Shown here: piece by piece, positions 43,369-58,100 of the stretch
How positions within the stretch are numbered: position 1 is the first letter of the stretch
Layout of the letters: every line of letters starts with the position of its first letter
NCBI RefSeq assembly: GCF_901709675.1
Contig: NC_051094.1
Location: forward strand, 5,731,001 to 5,795,000
Length of the DNA: 64,000 bases
Direction: 5' to 3'
Source of the DNA: Syngnathus acus
Taxonomy: Eukaryota; Chordata; Actinopteri; Syngnathiformes; Syngnathidae
Notes under the pieces: model-generated
The model's input: only the letters and a program-made list of their open reading frames with translations
What the model was told of the DNA's origin: nothing
The model's database searches: none
Made by a program: the position numbers and the translations under genes

Positions 43369-46139
43369 CACACATCCAATCATCACAATTTTATAAAGAT
43401 TTCCTTAAGGCAAATATGCTGCCACAACTACACAAAATATTCCGTTTCTAACTACGGAGCCATTGACTTGACAAAATAAATAGTGTCACATTTGTTTTTT
43501 CCCCCCCTGCTTTCCAAGATAAAAGCTGACGTGCCAGCAGCCAAATCACAAAGCGGGCCCTGCCTGCTTCTATGTGTCCAACACTGTACATACGCGTGCG
43601 TTTGCAGTGCCTTGAGGGGAGAACACGTGGGGCTCGGTCGTGCCGCCCCGCTAACCTCCAGTGAGCAACATAACCGGGTTAGCCCAATCAGACAGCGGGA
43701 GCGCGGTGGCATATGAGCAATAAGTGCAACCGCCGAGGTGACTGTTACGTTGTGATTCCGCAATTATTCAAAACGAGACGCACCCTTAGAGCAGGAGATG
43801 AAATCACGGCCTTTACAACATTTATTCGAGAGGAAACGGACGTGCCTCTCTCCGTCAGATGGGATAAAGTATCATTTGACTCGCCTTAATCTAAATATGG
43901 TGGTTTGCCATTTACGCAGGGCGCATAATCTTGGCGGGATGCAGATCGAGTGCGACAGTGTTAGGTTCAAGAATGAGAATCGTTTCGGTTTCGCGAGTCA
44001 GTCCTCTGACACAAACGGCACTGTACTTAAAATAAGCTGTGTTTACAGCATCGGCGTATGGCACAATGTACTTCACATGAATAGACAGACAAGATCCATT
44101 TGAAAACACCGGTGCCAGTTTTGCATGTGCTCCAGTTCTGTCATCAAGACGTGCCATCATCAGTGCAAAATGCAAAAAATAGGCCAAGTCAGTAAGATTT
44201 CACCACCAACACTACTGCTAGTTTGTAATATGCTGTTCGGAAATGACTGAAGTCATATTGATTACAAAACTAGTTTTTATACATACGAGTACACATTAAC
44301 AACACATCTATTGTATATGGCAGCATTACCTGGTGGTTTCCTGTCTCGTCCATCCCTGAACATTTCATATCAGTCTGGTCCTCAACCAACTTTATTGATT
44401 TGGGAGGTAGCATACCACAAAGGACACAAACACACGCACAACATAGAGCAAGCAGTGGACCATGCATACAAACACACAGAGAAAGTGAATTATTGTGATG
44501 TTAATCCAACAGGCAGCGATTACTTCAACAAACACATTGTCATGCGGCTGGAAGCAGTAACAATATATTTCATCATGCACAGCTAAAAAAAACTGAAACA
44601 TTGGATTTCATCAATTGTAGTGCGGTTGAATTAAGATTTGATTCCAACTCTGCATTAGCAAAGCAGTGTTATTTGCTGGCATTTTAATATGGCATGCGTG
44701 ATTAAGTGCAGTGAAAATGTGTACCTCGCCAGCGTCATGTTTCTTGGTGAAGATGTTTTTGATGAATGTCTCCTGCACTTCATCTTGCTTTACCAGGAAC
44801 TGCCAAAGGCGCTTGACAGGGAGGGCTGAATGGTGGCTCGTCCTGGAAACGACAATAAAAGGTGCCGTGTCAGCTGGATGAGCTCAAGCAAAATTCAAAA
44901 ACTGGAAGCAATTAATTATTGCCGTTTTGTGCCACTGTTGCCAACTACTAATAAATATTCACGCTCATGTTTGGAGCACACCACATCTATCAGGCATATT
45001 GTTGCTTCAAGGACACTAATGCCATGATGCTAAAAACAAAAGACAGGAATTTAACAAACTGTCCATCCACGAGCTGGAAACGGGAACTCATGGCAGTGTA
45101 ATAAACAATAACGCTGCTCCAATTACTCTGACATGATACATTTACAATCACTTCCACACAATCTACAGAATTTATATCTACTAATTGGAATGTGGGTCAC
45201 GGGCCTACCTGAATGGAGTGTTGGATGGTTCAAACAGCGCCTTGTGTCTGAGTAGGGCGGGCCCTGGCGTGATAGCTTCCTCCTGGAAGTGTGTGGAGAT
45301 GTACTTGGAGGGAGGGCCTCCAAAGATTTCCAATCTTTTCTGCAGCACCTGCTCCCAGCGCTGCAGTGTCTTCAGCACACTGTGACACAGCGGGGAGGCT
45401 CCAGGCAGGTCTGCGCCAAAAATCAAGACAGAGGATGACAATACAGCTACACGTGTGTGTGTGTGTGTGTTCACAATAGCTAGTACTGACCCAATAGATC
45501 ATATCCTGCTATGGGGTAGAAGGACTTGAGGTTGACTAGCACCAGCTGAACCATTGCCAAGCGCATTAAACACCAACTGGAAGAAGAAGAGCATTAAAAT
45601 ATACTGTAAATAGTTGACGGTGGTCCAACATTGCTCTCATAAAAACCATTTACAGACGAGCCTCGACTTGTGCCGGCCGAGAATAGCGCTATCCACCTGT
45701 ATGAATTGTAGTTAGTGTGCTCTTTTTTAGGGGAGTTGGGGTCAAATATATCGTCGTATTCATCTTCCTCCTCTTCTTCATCATCTTCACTGCCCTGGCT
45801 CTCTTCTGAGTCGTATTGAACTCGGTTATCTGACGGCGGCAGGGATGGCTGGTGGAACAATAGAAGACAAGAATCATTCAAATGAGCTTGTAGGAAAAAT
45901 ACATTTTTGAGTGAGAGTCTTCGGGGATACCTTGGCGATCAAGTAATCCCAAATGCTGAGCTCCGGTGGGACAAAACATTCTTTGAAAATGGAAGCGGCT
46001 TCCTGGTCTACCACCGGTTCGGACTTGGGACTGGACGGAGGGTCCTTGTCTATACTGGAGTCTTCCTTCGATCCGCTGCGTGACGAGAGCAGTCTGAACC
46101 GTCGGGGTTTTTTATCAGGGACGTCTGTGCCCGGTGAAG
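38512..46139 (-). CDS. dmxl1: dmxl1 exons 33-47: acidic linker and C-terminal WD40 propeller
   Basis: Exons: 45931-46139, 45697-45848, 45491-45576, 45209-45410, 44725-44842, 43239-43325, 42958-43076, 42255-42402, 41468-41528, 41179-41306, 40640-40717, 40336-40427, 40130-40182, 39830-40047, 38512-38766. Exon 34 is strongly acidic (EDDEEEEEDEYDDIFDP). The C-terminal propeller includes TGAQDGSVRMFEWGHSQQI, FGIVDADGGLSLWQ, SSLIATAGLSTDNR, NVCLWDTL, LLITGGRKG, FISGSAEGSLK and MWNLATQCLLYCF. The protein ends SDVKFIL, the family C-terminus, after a run of six Asn encoded by a trinucleotide repeat. Exon 38 is 87 nt and frame-neutral. Confidence 0.95.
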
Positions 46140-49100
46140 CTGTGGATTTAACGAGCGCATAATTGTAATATCCATCTTGTCTTGCAACCGATTTATGATG
46201 TAGATAGAAAGCTAGCCATGAAAAATACAGCCACTGGACACTTCATTAGGTACAACAGCAAAAGAGATCTGCTTCCATGATAATTCTCAGCTGTGATTTC
46301 CTGTGGGCAGTCAGTCAGAATATTTTGATAATGAATACAATTGGTTGTAGGACGTAGTATTAACCTAAGATATGTTCAGGCATTTCATATTAGTTTTTAG
46401 GATTAAGAGGCTTTTATCTTGACATAAAAATCACTGAACAGAATAAGACAAAAATGAAACTAAAAGCTCTGGCACAGAGAGAATATGGACTAAACAATTC
46501 TTCCTAAGGCTGATAACATCTTACAACGCCCGAAAGACAAGAACAATAATTCAGCCCCGCTGATTTAATTTGGCCCATTTTGTTCCACACCGACTCAAAC
46601 TCAATCAAATTCAACTTGATCGTCCTCGCTTACCTGGCGGGGGAGTTTTTGCTGGGCTGTTGGCTTTCTCAACAACGGGAGTTCGTGCGCCGCCTCCGAA
46701 CACCGTCACCCAGAGGTTGCTGCTGAGAGGGTGGGCCATGATGCGAAAGAGCTCATTGCTTGAGTGAGTGGCCATGCCGTGCACAAAGAGGCTGAGGTAA
46801 ACAGCTGTCAGGATCTCACAGAGCAACACGGCAAGGCCCGGCTGACTCTCATCACCCGCTGAGCTCAACAGACGGATCATTGAGGCGATGCCTGGGGAGC
46901 GGCACAGCGAGTGGGGAGGCAAAGTTAGGAAACTTTAGGAAAATGAAAGTTTACGGGTTTCATCTGTGTTGGATTTGTGGTGGTGGGGATTATTTTTATA
47001 TGCATCGTTACGCACAGCACAGCAAAGCAAAGGCTTGAAAAGGATGAAGGTGGAAGTGACGTTAACAAGTATGACCATATTTTCTCGTTGGATGCGTCTG
47101 CCATGTAAATGTCTCCTGGTCCCATAAGCATAAACAATCAGACAATTTTTGAATCCAATATCACATATTGTTTATGACCTGGCCACTGTGCAGGAGATGT
47201 GTTAGGCTGAACGGAGCCATCTATGCTGGCGGCTCTTGCTTGCTGCTTCTGCGAGAGCAAAACGCTTTGATACACCATTCCTGTGAAGTTGTTCATGTGA
47301 CTGTGGAAGAAGAACAGGCAGAGTATGTGGTTTGGTAGACAAAACATCAGCCAATTTTTTCTTTTTTCTTTTCAAAAGATGTTTCAAAAGCCTATTGTGC
47401 CATATTAATGTAGCACAGTAATTAGGCATGCAACAAAATTGAATAATCAATCAATTACTTTAAAATTGATCATATTACATTTTTTCTTAAATGTCTCTTA
47501 TTAAAAAACGTGTACGTTTTTTTAAGTAGTGCAGAAAATATACCAACAAATTGATTATGATCCATTAATTGATAACATGTCAGAAAATAGGCAAAAATGT
47601 TTCTCATTGTTTTCCAAATTAAAAGCATACAGTCTACTTTAACAGAGGATGACTGCAATCTGATATTTACTATTGAGAAGCTGAAGCTTCACCTCACTCT
47701 CTCTGTGAGCTTGACTGGGTGACCCCGTACATTTAGCCAGAGAACACTGCAGCAGCTTTCTGAGCAATTTGCAAACGTCTTTGAAAGAAGGATAACTTGA
47801 ATACAACCCTAAATTTTCCACCATATCTGACTCCGACATAACGCCCCCCCCCCCCCCCCCCCCCCTAAAATGACACAGGGCCCACTCTGCTGTTAAGATT
47901 TATTGGGGCAGAATGAAAAGAAATAAGGGGCATGGCCACTGGTAACCATGCATACTAACTAACTAACGCATGGGGTGGTGCACACAAGCAGTCAAATGGG
48001 ATGATCTTCTCTGCGTCGCTTTTCCGAATACAGTAGTGTGACTTTCGAGGCTTAAAAAGGATGTTTAAAAATGTACATGAAGCTGCTATTTGTCAGTTTA
48101 GATTTTCAATTTGAATTAGATTTGCAGCAGAGGAGAGGAATAATGTTTATGTCAGATGATAATATGCAACGTTATCCAATCATTTTGATCACACGGCAGC
48201 GGAAGACTAAAAGTCAGAAATGTTATCTTGCTTTGAAATGATTGATGGTATTTAAGCTTTCATCATTGTGTTTGTGAGTTTCTGTCATGTTTCTTGATTT
48301 TACTTTACGCTTGACCAAGCTGGTGGTACTCTTAATGCTGGAAGCTCTGTAAGCCTGGAGAGATTTTGGAAGATAAGAGCGAAAGACTCATTATTTTTTT
48401 AAAAGGCAGCTCTGCAACGCGTAGCTACCACATTCTAAACTTTGTAATTAATTGAGGACATGTGTTTTATGTTCCTCATTCTGCCATTGACTTTATGCAC
48501 ACCAACTATCTGGCATGCTATCGGGACCTGAAGTCCCCAACTAAATTAGTCGGTTTATTTCTAATGGTATTTTGTATTACAAAAATGTGTCCTTCACCTC
48601 AGAGGTTGGATGCATTTGCTGCATCTGTGTTCTCTTGAGCGTGAGCAAACTAGAGTGGGAAAGGGTGTGAATTTTTTCAAACGTGTCATATCCGTTTGTG
48701 TTGTGTTGACAGCGTTCCGTTTCGTGACCGTGTTGTCGTGGTAACCGTGGGTGTATGACCTTTACTGTACTTGAGCGCGTGAAGCCAAATGGCAAAAATA
48801 TGGCAAAATATAGTGTCCAAACACAAACAACACCAGGTTTTTCCACCATAGCTGCTTGAACCTACCTATAGTGTCCGTCACATAGACACTGATAAATGCA
48901 GGCAGACAAGGAAGCAGCCAAAGTGTGCATGACATATATCTGGGGGGGAAAAAAGAAAAGCAGAATGTAAGCATTTTTAATCTTATGTTGTTTGCCAAGT
49001 TATAAATCATTGTATTAAATTCAACAATGCATCAAGGCAAAAATAAAACTGACCTCATTGTGAACAAAATCTGGATGCGGAGGAGAGTTGAGCGCATTGA

Positions 49101-52100
49101 TGGTCTGGAGGATGTCGTGCGTCAGGTTGGTCAGGTAGACAATAGGATTGGCCACCACGGTCTTCATGTTTGCTGTACAAGCCATCAGGAGCGGGATCGA
49201 GGTGTGCTGGCAGCATGCCGCCATAGCTGATGGGCTGCCGTTGTCCTATTCGAACATTACACAGTCTTAATTACTCAAAAAGTATACCGTTATTTTTTTG
49301 GTCCAAATATATTTTGACAGAACTGTCAGGAAGGAGCATAAGTCGTAACCACAACCATCAATCAAGATAAGACGAGCCAACAATTTAGAGCAGCAAGTAA
49401 AGAAAATGACATGTGTTTTTCCTTCTGTATGCACGAATGGGATTTTGAGGAAAAGAAAAAAATTATCAAAAAACTGTATTCACCAGAAGCTGTTACATGA
49501 TGCTCTGTGGGAAAGAGTGGCCCAAGTGTATTATGTTCCTACCGCTAGGTGAATGTCAATCATTTGTTAGAGAATTCTTTAAACAAAATTGCCGTGCACA
49601 CGCACTGCAATCACAAAGCACTGTTGTTTCCTCCACACAAAAGGAGAAAACAACTGCAGGACCACCGCTGGGATAAAATGCCTTTATCGCAAAAAAAAAA
49701 AAAAATTCAAGGAGTTGTGTGTTTACTCCAATGTTTTTCCTCCTGAATGACTGGAACAGTCATGGGGTTTCTAAGAAGTAAGTAGGGGTGTGTGTGTGTG
49801 TGTGTTGCACCTAAAAGACAACATGTGACAGCAAACGATAGCTGCAGTTTTCAAATGTCCAAGTGGAAAAAGATTTAGAATGAAACGTACAAAATCGAAC
49901 ACCCCAAAAGTCAAGCAATTTAGATTTTGAACCATTGTCAATGCGAGTGTGTTTTGTTTCTAGCTGACTTTTTTCTGATATCACCGCTTAAGTGATGAGA
50001 AGTTCAGCTCACCCATGTCCCTGAGAATAATAAGCTGAAGAGAAAAAATACAGAAAGTGCATGGAGGCATATATTATAATGACCTGGTGAGATTCTTGAA
50101 GCAGTAAAATGAGCTCCATGCGAACAGAGGCCAATCCTCCACCGTGGGATCCGTACAAGCTGCAGTAGCTCAGGAACATCCTCAGTAAGGGCTGATTGCT
50201 CTTCAGCCAGTGTCTCCTGCTCCTCTGACTGTCGCTGCAAGGGCTTGGGGCCTGGGACCATAACACATTTAGTTAACGTTGAAATAGTGCCAACTGTTTC
50301 AATAAAAGCAAATACAAATCATGAGCAAAGTGTTTGAAAATCATCTGGAGCGTCAATACTAAAATAACACATTCGATAAAACTGAACGTAAAGCCAAAGC
50401 AAACTCATCATCTAGAAATGATGCTGGCGACATGAAATCAATTGAAAATGGCACTTTTCTGATGTTTTGCGGGTGTTTATTTTGTCGAGTATCATCAATG
50501 ATGCACTCATGTTATCCAGCACCCACCCGTTCATCTTCAACCAAGCCGCCACTTTGTACATCTTCTAGGGTAGACACCTCCGCAAGACATGGCTTGTAAC
50601 TGCAACAGTGCTGGAGAGTCACCACCTGTAATGGGGAGCAGATTCATGTATACAGCTGCAGGTTTGCCGGAGACCTGGTTCACGGTGAGAGTATACACTT
50701 ACCTCTCTTTCCAGCCACTGGTAGAGCTGGTAACGTAGTTTTCCTCCGTCCAGTTCGTACCCTGTTGAAAGTGTCCTCAGCTCATTGGTCAAAATCTTCA
50801 AGCAGGCGGTAAACTTGAGCTGCGTGGCCAAGACATCATCAGAAGGGTGGATGAAGTCAGCGCCGTCCTCGCTGTCCTCGCTCATCGCCGCTTCCATCGT
50901 AGACAACATGCTGTCGTGGAACACATTGCTGTTGTGTACCGTTCTGCTGCTTTTGCCACTTTCACTTTGCTGCTCCTCTTCGTCATCTCTGTCGCTGTCC
51001 CACTTCAGCTCCAGCGGCTCATCTGGATGTGTGAGCGATGGCTGGCTCCAGTCAAAACTCAAGACTGAATCCGAGCGGCTGTTTGATAAACTGCCACCGC
51101 CGGATTCGTAGCCATTCAGCGCGGGCTCGGACCAGTCCCGCTCAGACGTCGGCCCGCTCTTACTCCCAGCGCTGAGCTCGGGGGACTCCTGGTTGACTTT
51201 GGAACTTTTGCAGACTTTGGGCATCTTGGAGAGGACTTCCAGCGCCAGCATCGGGCAGCCCGCTTGCAAATGATCATAAGCGGCAGTAAAAAAGAGTCGT
51301 CTCTCGTCCAGACTAATGGAGTCAACCTTGCGACCCTCGGCGGTCAGGGCCACTTTCGCCTTGTTGGAGGAGCCGAAATGGCGACGGAGGAGGAGCGGGT
51401 GCGTACAAAGGAAGGTGTAGAAGTTGAAAACCCCGGCGTTACTTGCGGACGTTGAACCTGTCATAGACACAAAACATGAACTTGACTCATCTGTCAGTGA
51501 TCGGGTGCTACACAGTTCACACTCTTTTTACAAAAGCAGGAAAAAGAAAAAAAAAACACATTATGCTGTAAAACCCACAAGGACATCACGTTATGAATGA
51601 AGTCGTCAAGCTTTTGTCACACCACTGATGTTAAAATAGACTTTTGATAACAAATTAAAAAGGGTGTCGCACAGGAATCCCGACCTGGGAGTAAGATAGA
51701 TCATAACTGTGTCTGGTTCATGTTAAGTTCAAATCATCCATCTTTTAAAGACATCCTTCAATTTCTTTAATATCTCATAGAAACACATTATGCCACCTCT
51801 GGGAAGAATTGCAAAGGATTCATCAACTCATCTCAGTTTTTCTTTTTGAAGTAGCAGGTAGCGCGCCTAAATGAGTTCCCATCAATTTAATGCGATTGTT
51901 TTCTCACTTGACGATGCCCAAATTAGTCAGTCGGTATGCCATTAGAGCTCTTGAGCAAACGCGCCCTTAAAGCCAATTAGTCGAGGAACACGTAGCCGAC
52001 ATACCGTGATCGCTGGAGCCCGACTTTGTTTTACTGGCAGTCTGCTCCAGCAGAGTGTCCAAAGCTTTGCTGTACTCCTCCAGAACCCAGTGGGCCATGC

Positions 52101-55100
52101 TCCGCAAGAATGGATCCGGGTGCATCGGTATCTGAAACGTGCAAAAGTGACTTTTTATTCAAGAAGCAAAGATAGCTGCTCTGCATTGCTCTGTATTCAT
52201 CACCGACACATACTTTTTGTTTCTATCCTCCGCAGTGTACTTGTCAAAAGTGCACTGGAGGATCAAAACAACACCTGGTCGCACTCATCAAATGATTCTT
52301 TATCTTGGAGTGAAAAACAAGAGTCCTTGAAGCGTGTGACATTGAGCACCGCACCTGTTTATCATGTCCCAGCACATGTCTCTGGAGGATCTTTTTGTAG
52401 GTGGATGCTGTCTCAAACTCTGACTCGTATAATCTGGATATCACAAGAGCGAGCTGAAGGTCCTGCAGTTTCTCTAAACACACCTGAAAGAGGACGTAAA
52501 AGCAAAAGCTCACACTGTTGTGACAAAAAAACTGCGGGGGAATGAATATCTGTTGCAAATGCAAAATGAAAAAAAAATGCAATGCTCGCTCAAAGGCTAA
52601 GATGAAATGCTGTTTTTCTACTTGTCCTTACTACGGAGGAGTGAGGTGCATTTCAATGAGACTACCTCTCAGCCAAAGAGACTCAACAAAATCAATGATA
52701 GCTCTTTGCCTGGGTGAACCTCATTTAAATAAAGTGCTAAGAGAAGTCCTAGTTACTCATGCAGATTAAATGATATGACTCATTGCTTCGGGGGACTGCG
52801 TATACACACAAGTACCCTTCATGAATAGAGGTTACGCAAAGAGCCATGTGTCTTACGAGCATTAATATGGGACGCGCAGAAATACTAAGACGCAAAACCA
52901 CTTTCTTCCAACCATCCTATCATGTCGGTTGAAAAGAATGACAATGACAGCTCAAAATCCTTCGCAGCATTGCGTAAAAAAAGCCGCTGAGACATGCATA
53001 TAGATATTTTTGCAACGGAGGTTTTAGCTTGTGGCGCTTGAAGTGATATTATTCATAGCGGCACTTCTTTTCAAGTTTATGATCCACTTGCCTCTACTGC
53101 ATCCTTAAGGGAGCCAGCTAAAAGGAAGAAGGCTGCGGAATGATGAAACCGCTGCTTCCCCAACAGAGAAAAGGCATTTTTCAGAGCTGCTTTCCTCCAT
53201 CGGTCTTCACTGAAGTTGTTGCGGAAAAATTCAGTCATCTTGGCATTCTTCTGTGACCTACAGACAGGATTCAAAGGATAATGTTAGTTGACTCATTCGG
53301 GAAGCGCATGTTTCATAGACAAAAATTCTATCTACCTGTACAGCCCCCAGACCACTGCCTTCTTCTTCATTGCCAGGTAAAATATGGCAACATCCAGAGG
53401 ATCATTACTTCGCTGAAAAGTGGCCTTAGCAACCTGACAAAGGAGACAAACAACACAAGCTCACATGCTTTTTGCTCTTGACAGTCATATCCACACGAGT
53501 TGTAGCCTTGTGTGTTTATTTCATTGTTGGGCATGATGGACGCAGTTGGAGCCACCTCGGTAGACAACCGATCCGAAAACGGACTGCAGCTCCCTTATTA
53601 CACACGGCTACAAGACTTAAAGCAGAATGCCTATGGCCTCATTTACTAAGATTTCTAAGAGTGAGCTCAAAATTGTGTGGTCACCACTAACAGATTGCGT
53701 GTGGAATCTTACAAATATTTACACGGGCAGAAAAGGTAAAGCAGGCCCCATGACTTGAATTGCGTTCCCCGGGTCCAACCCAGCGGCGCCTGGAAAGCGG
53801 ACTTTAAACCGATGATGATGATGGGTGCCCTTCTCACCTTCTCAATGCATCTCCGAAGCTTGTTGGTGCTCCTAAGCCACCAGCCCACGCCCATTGAGCG
53901 CAGCTCGGGCCAGGTGGGCTCACCCTGGTGGAGGGCAGGCAGCATGTGAAGCAGTTCCTCTTCAGCTTCCGAGTGGAAAGCCCAGGCATAGTGACACGTC
54001 GACAGGCCTGTACAGCAGGAGAGAAGAACCGTAGCAATCACTGTACTTTTTACGCTACAGCTAGAGAGCCTTGTGTCCTCTTCAAGGGCAGCTTTACTGT
54101 GTGATAATTGAAGCGTCTACTCCCCATCGCTCACTGAGAGTTTATATTCAAGGTTGAAAACAAAGCTACAGAAGCTGGATTTTATTTACTTCCATCCCTA
54201 CACAGTAACTAAAAGAAGAAGGGGGAAAAAAACCCTGCTATGTCCAGTTAGTTAAGAGGTAAATTAGGACAATGGATTGGCTTTGAATCAATTACAAAAC
54301 GAGTGGGAGGGCAGTTTGTCTCAAGGGGGACGTTATACTTAATTGAAGGCCACTCTGCCGCTTTACCTTGCCGGAGCAGCTGGGCTCGGTGGGCCAGCGG
54401 CAGAGAGGTAGAGAGGAAGGTGTGTAGTCTGACAGCGAGCAAAAACTTAAGGCCGCAGTCATCCAGCGTCTCGCCGCCTGCATCGAAAACAATCAATAAC
54501 ACATTTGAAAACATTGCCACAGGATGTTGCGGACTCATCTAAATCGAGACTATCGATCGTCTTGTGCTCTCATTCCACCGCAGTACCTTTGCTCTGGTCC
54601 TGGCTGTCTTTCAGATCCGTGCTGGTGGTCGCGATGGTGTCGGCCAGTGCCATGAGAGACATCTGCTCCATTCGAGTTAGGCCCGGTAAACTGGAGTGCA
54701 GGAGACTGCTGGACAGAACTTGGGCATGCTCCGGGCCAAAGTAAGTGGGGCTGTACTGGGACAGGTCAATTACCTACAGGCAAGATACAAGGTCAGAGTC
54801 AATCAAAATTGAATATTATCATTTTTATGAATGCTTTTTTTTTTTTTTATTAGAAGCGGACCTTGTTCCCAGCTTCTTGCTCATCTTGTTCCAGAGGATC
54901 CAAGTCTGCAACGCTGGGTGTGTGAAATAACTCATCGTAAGCGTCTGTGTGACTGGATCCATGCCCGCTATCACCACTCACACTGCCCACTTTTTCTACG
55001 GGATAACAAAATGGAAACTCAATTACGCGAGACATTCACCTCTCGCCAAAGTCCCCTACGGCCAAGCTGAGAAAACAGATCAATTGCATCGCAGTATCAC

Positions 55101-58100
55101 CAGCAAAGAAAGTTGAACACAATATATTCTAGGATTACTATAGTGTGGCCCTAAATGACACGAGGGAGGCTAAAAGGACAACAAAATGCTACATTTTCAC
55201 ACAATGCCAAAAGTGACCTTCCTGCATATTTCAAAAATGGATTCATAGTGAAGACTGACCAGGCTTTGAGGGCGTGTCCTCGTCAGATGCAAGAAGGGCA
55301 TAGAGAGGAAGAGGAGGAATGGAGCTGATCTCTGTATAATCTGGTGTGGAATTCTCATCTTTGCCAAACATCTTCCTTTCCCTGGCGGTGCTCCCTCCTG
55401 CACTAATCGTTCGAGAGCGTACGCGTTTCTCCGGGTTGGTGGTGTTGTCCTTAAGAGCCACGACTTCCCCAGCGATGCATTTGACCAGGTGGGAGAGGAT
55501 GGCTTTGGCACGGTGAACCTTAGGTGACACACAAAAAGCATCAGAATTTGAATAAACAACCTGTGTATCCATTATTATTTCAATATATTGACATTTGAAT
55601 GGGAAAGCGCCAAAACAAAGTGCTGCCGTGACGCAATACACTCACTTTTCCCAGATCCATGAGCTCCAGTAATTGTACCGGGTGGTACTGGGGCAGTGTG
55701 GGAAAGAGCTGGTGAGCTGCTTCAAACAGTCCGGAATCTTCCATCTCCAAGGGAAGGTCGTAGGCTGTTCGCTTCCCGCTGAGTTTCTGAGCCAGGCTCA
55801 TCATTGACCTGGTCAGGGCTTTTTTAGGAGGGGCCAGTAAGGACGTGGGAGGCCCAAGACTGAGCCCATCCTCTTGGCTTTGTCTCACGGCTGAGACGAT
55901 GGAGGACACACTGCTGCAGATGTCCGTGTCCTGGCCAATTGCGGCATTGGGTTTGGGCGGTGCTGGGGGCTGCCACTGGGAGTAGACGTGCATCTCACAG
56001 TCCATACCTACGACCAAGATGCCATCGCGTACCCACGAGAGGGAGACCGGGATGGGCGGTGAGCCTTCAACAGAGGAGACCAGGTCGACAGATCGAAGCA
56101 GAACCAGGCGCGACGCGCTTTGGTCTCGGCTGCCGTCAGATGTCAGGCAAAGCTCGGGAGGCTTTCCAGACAGACGTCCAAACATATATATCTTTGTCCC
56201 GATGCCAACAGTCAGAACATGTGACCCATCTTCTTGGGAGACCCAGTCTAAGTGAACTAAACTCTTATGAGTAGAACCGAGGCAGTGCTCGTTAGGCAAA
56301 GATAAATCCGGAGACGAGGCGTTGCTAACATCAGTTTTATCCAAGACAATCGTCTGCTCTTGAATCCACTGTGAACCACCTGTGGATTCGCACTGGAAGA
56401 TGGCGATGTAGACCAGCTGTTCTCTGGCGCTTGCTAAGGAAAGGCCCGGAGAGGCATTTGGGCTTTGCTGCACAGTCACGCTTGGAGTGATGTTGTCGTG
56501 GTACAAATAAGGTGAGGAAGCCAGGGCAGGAGGGAAAGTCAGAAGCGTGTGAGAGTTTAGCTGAGGTGTCAAGTTCAGAGGTGTGTCCGGCGTGGTGTGC
56601 CTGTAGGCGACTGCCATTCGTCCCGTGTGACAGCAGCTGACCTGAACGGGACGACCTGGCACGCTCACGGCACTGCAATTAGGAAGCCTCTCTTCCACCA
56701 GTAGAGGCCACTCCTCCCACTGATACACCAGCTTGTCATTGCCGCAAGTCTCGGATCCCGTGACGCTGCACCTCCAGAAGCGCACCTTTCCGTCAGAACA
56801 GGAAGTCGCGAGGAGGTATGGCACACGGCCAGCTGGCAGAGAACACGATGCACTGAGGTGACCTAATAATGGGAGAGTCGAGAGAACAAGTTCAAATCAT
56901 CGGGACCGAGCGCTGTTGCGAAAAGCAACAAAATAACCTGGATTTTTTTTGAACAGCTCACCTGCTGAGGGCGTGACGCTGATGGCCTCCACCCCGACTG
57001 GCAAAGGCAATTCTTGGCTGTAGAGTCTCTGGGTGGTGAGGCCGAGGCGACATGCGCTCTGCAGATTGGACGTGCAGGGTTTACTCTTCTGAATTATCGG
57101 CGAGCTGAAGGTATCAAAGTTAAACTGAGAGCGGCTGGTTGAAGCAGCTGTGGGGGCGTCTCGCGGGGAGAAAGTCTCGTCTGCGAAAACAGCAAAAGTC
57201 AAACTAACTTTTTGATCAAATCTTTCTCAGACATACAGCAGACTTGCTTTGATCTATTAAAGGATGTTTGTTGAAATACGCAGTTTGACCAAAAATGTGA
57301 TGATATTTGAGTTATGAATGTTATGAATTTTTACGATCATACATACATTAATTCCGAGAAATGTATTCCATATATTTATTTTTCCAATATTGTCATTTCT
57401 CCAGACAGAAATATTTTTGATCACAAAAGGATTCAATCATAAACTCAATGTCTTGAAATGGATACAGTATTTACCTGGTACATTTGACTAGATATGGAAG
57501 AGTCGAGATAAACGTAAACAGTACACACCCATGGTGACGGGTTTAGCCGCGAGATGAAGATGCCACATCTGTAGGAGGGACTGGCCACTTGGGGTTAACT
57601 CAACAACCACGAGAAAAAAACTTGCAGCAAAAGTGGGCTTGTTATGACCTGCGGGAAGCACAGAGAATATGAATACACTGCATCCAGAGAGAAAGACCTA
57701 CTATTAAAAAAACAACCCCATAATATATTAGATGTTGTCTATACCGGAACGAGATGAATCCGTCATTTCCTGCCAGTTGCCCGGTCTCTCGTTGCCGAGT
57801 ATTAGATCCTCCTCAAATACATGCAAGAGCTGGGTCTCCTTTCCCTGCTGTAGAGGACAAAAGCAGCCATTAAAATACAGACGCTTGATGACAGGCTTCA
57901 TCCGCTGTGCAGCAGATCTACGTTGACACACAACGTGTTCACGTTACAGACACAAACAGGAAAACAAAAATGCCTCAGGGGACTGAAGACATTTGTTGTT
58001 TTTCTTCATGGTTGACCTTTCACAGAGGATCAAAGTTTACCACTGACTGTTTCATGCCACAAAAACGGACCGGCGACTCAAAACGTCTGTGTTTGCACAG

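Noticed and set aside
45915-45931. Possible U12-type intron after dmxl1 exon 33 (donor GTATCCCC)
   Set aside because: The donor lacks the full GTATCCTT consensus, and no TCCTTAAC-like branch site was found near the next acceptor; read as an ordinary U2 intron.
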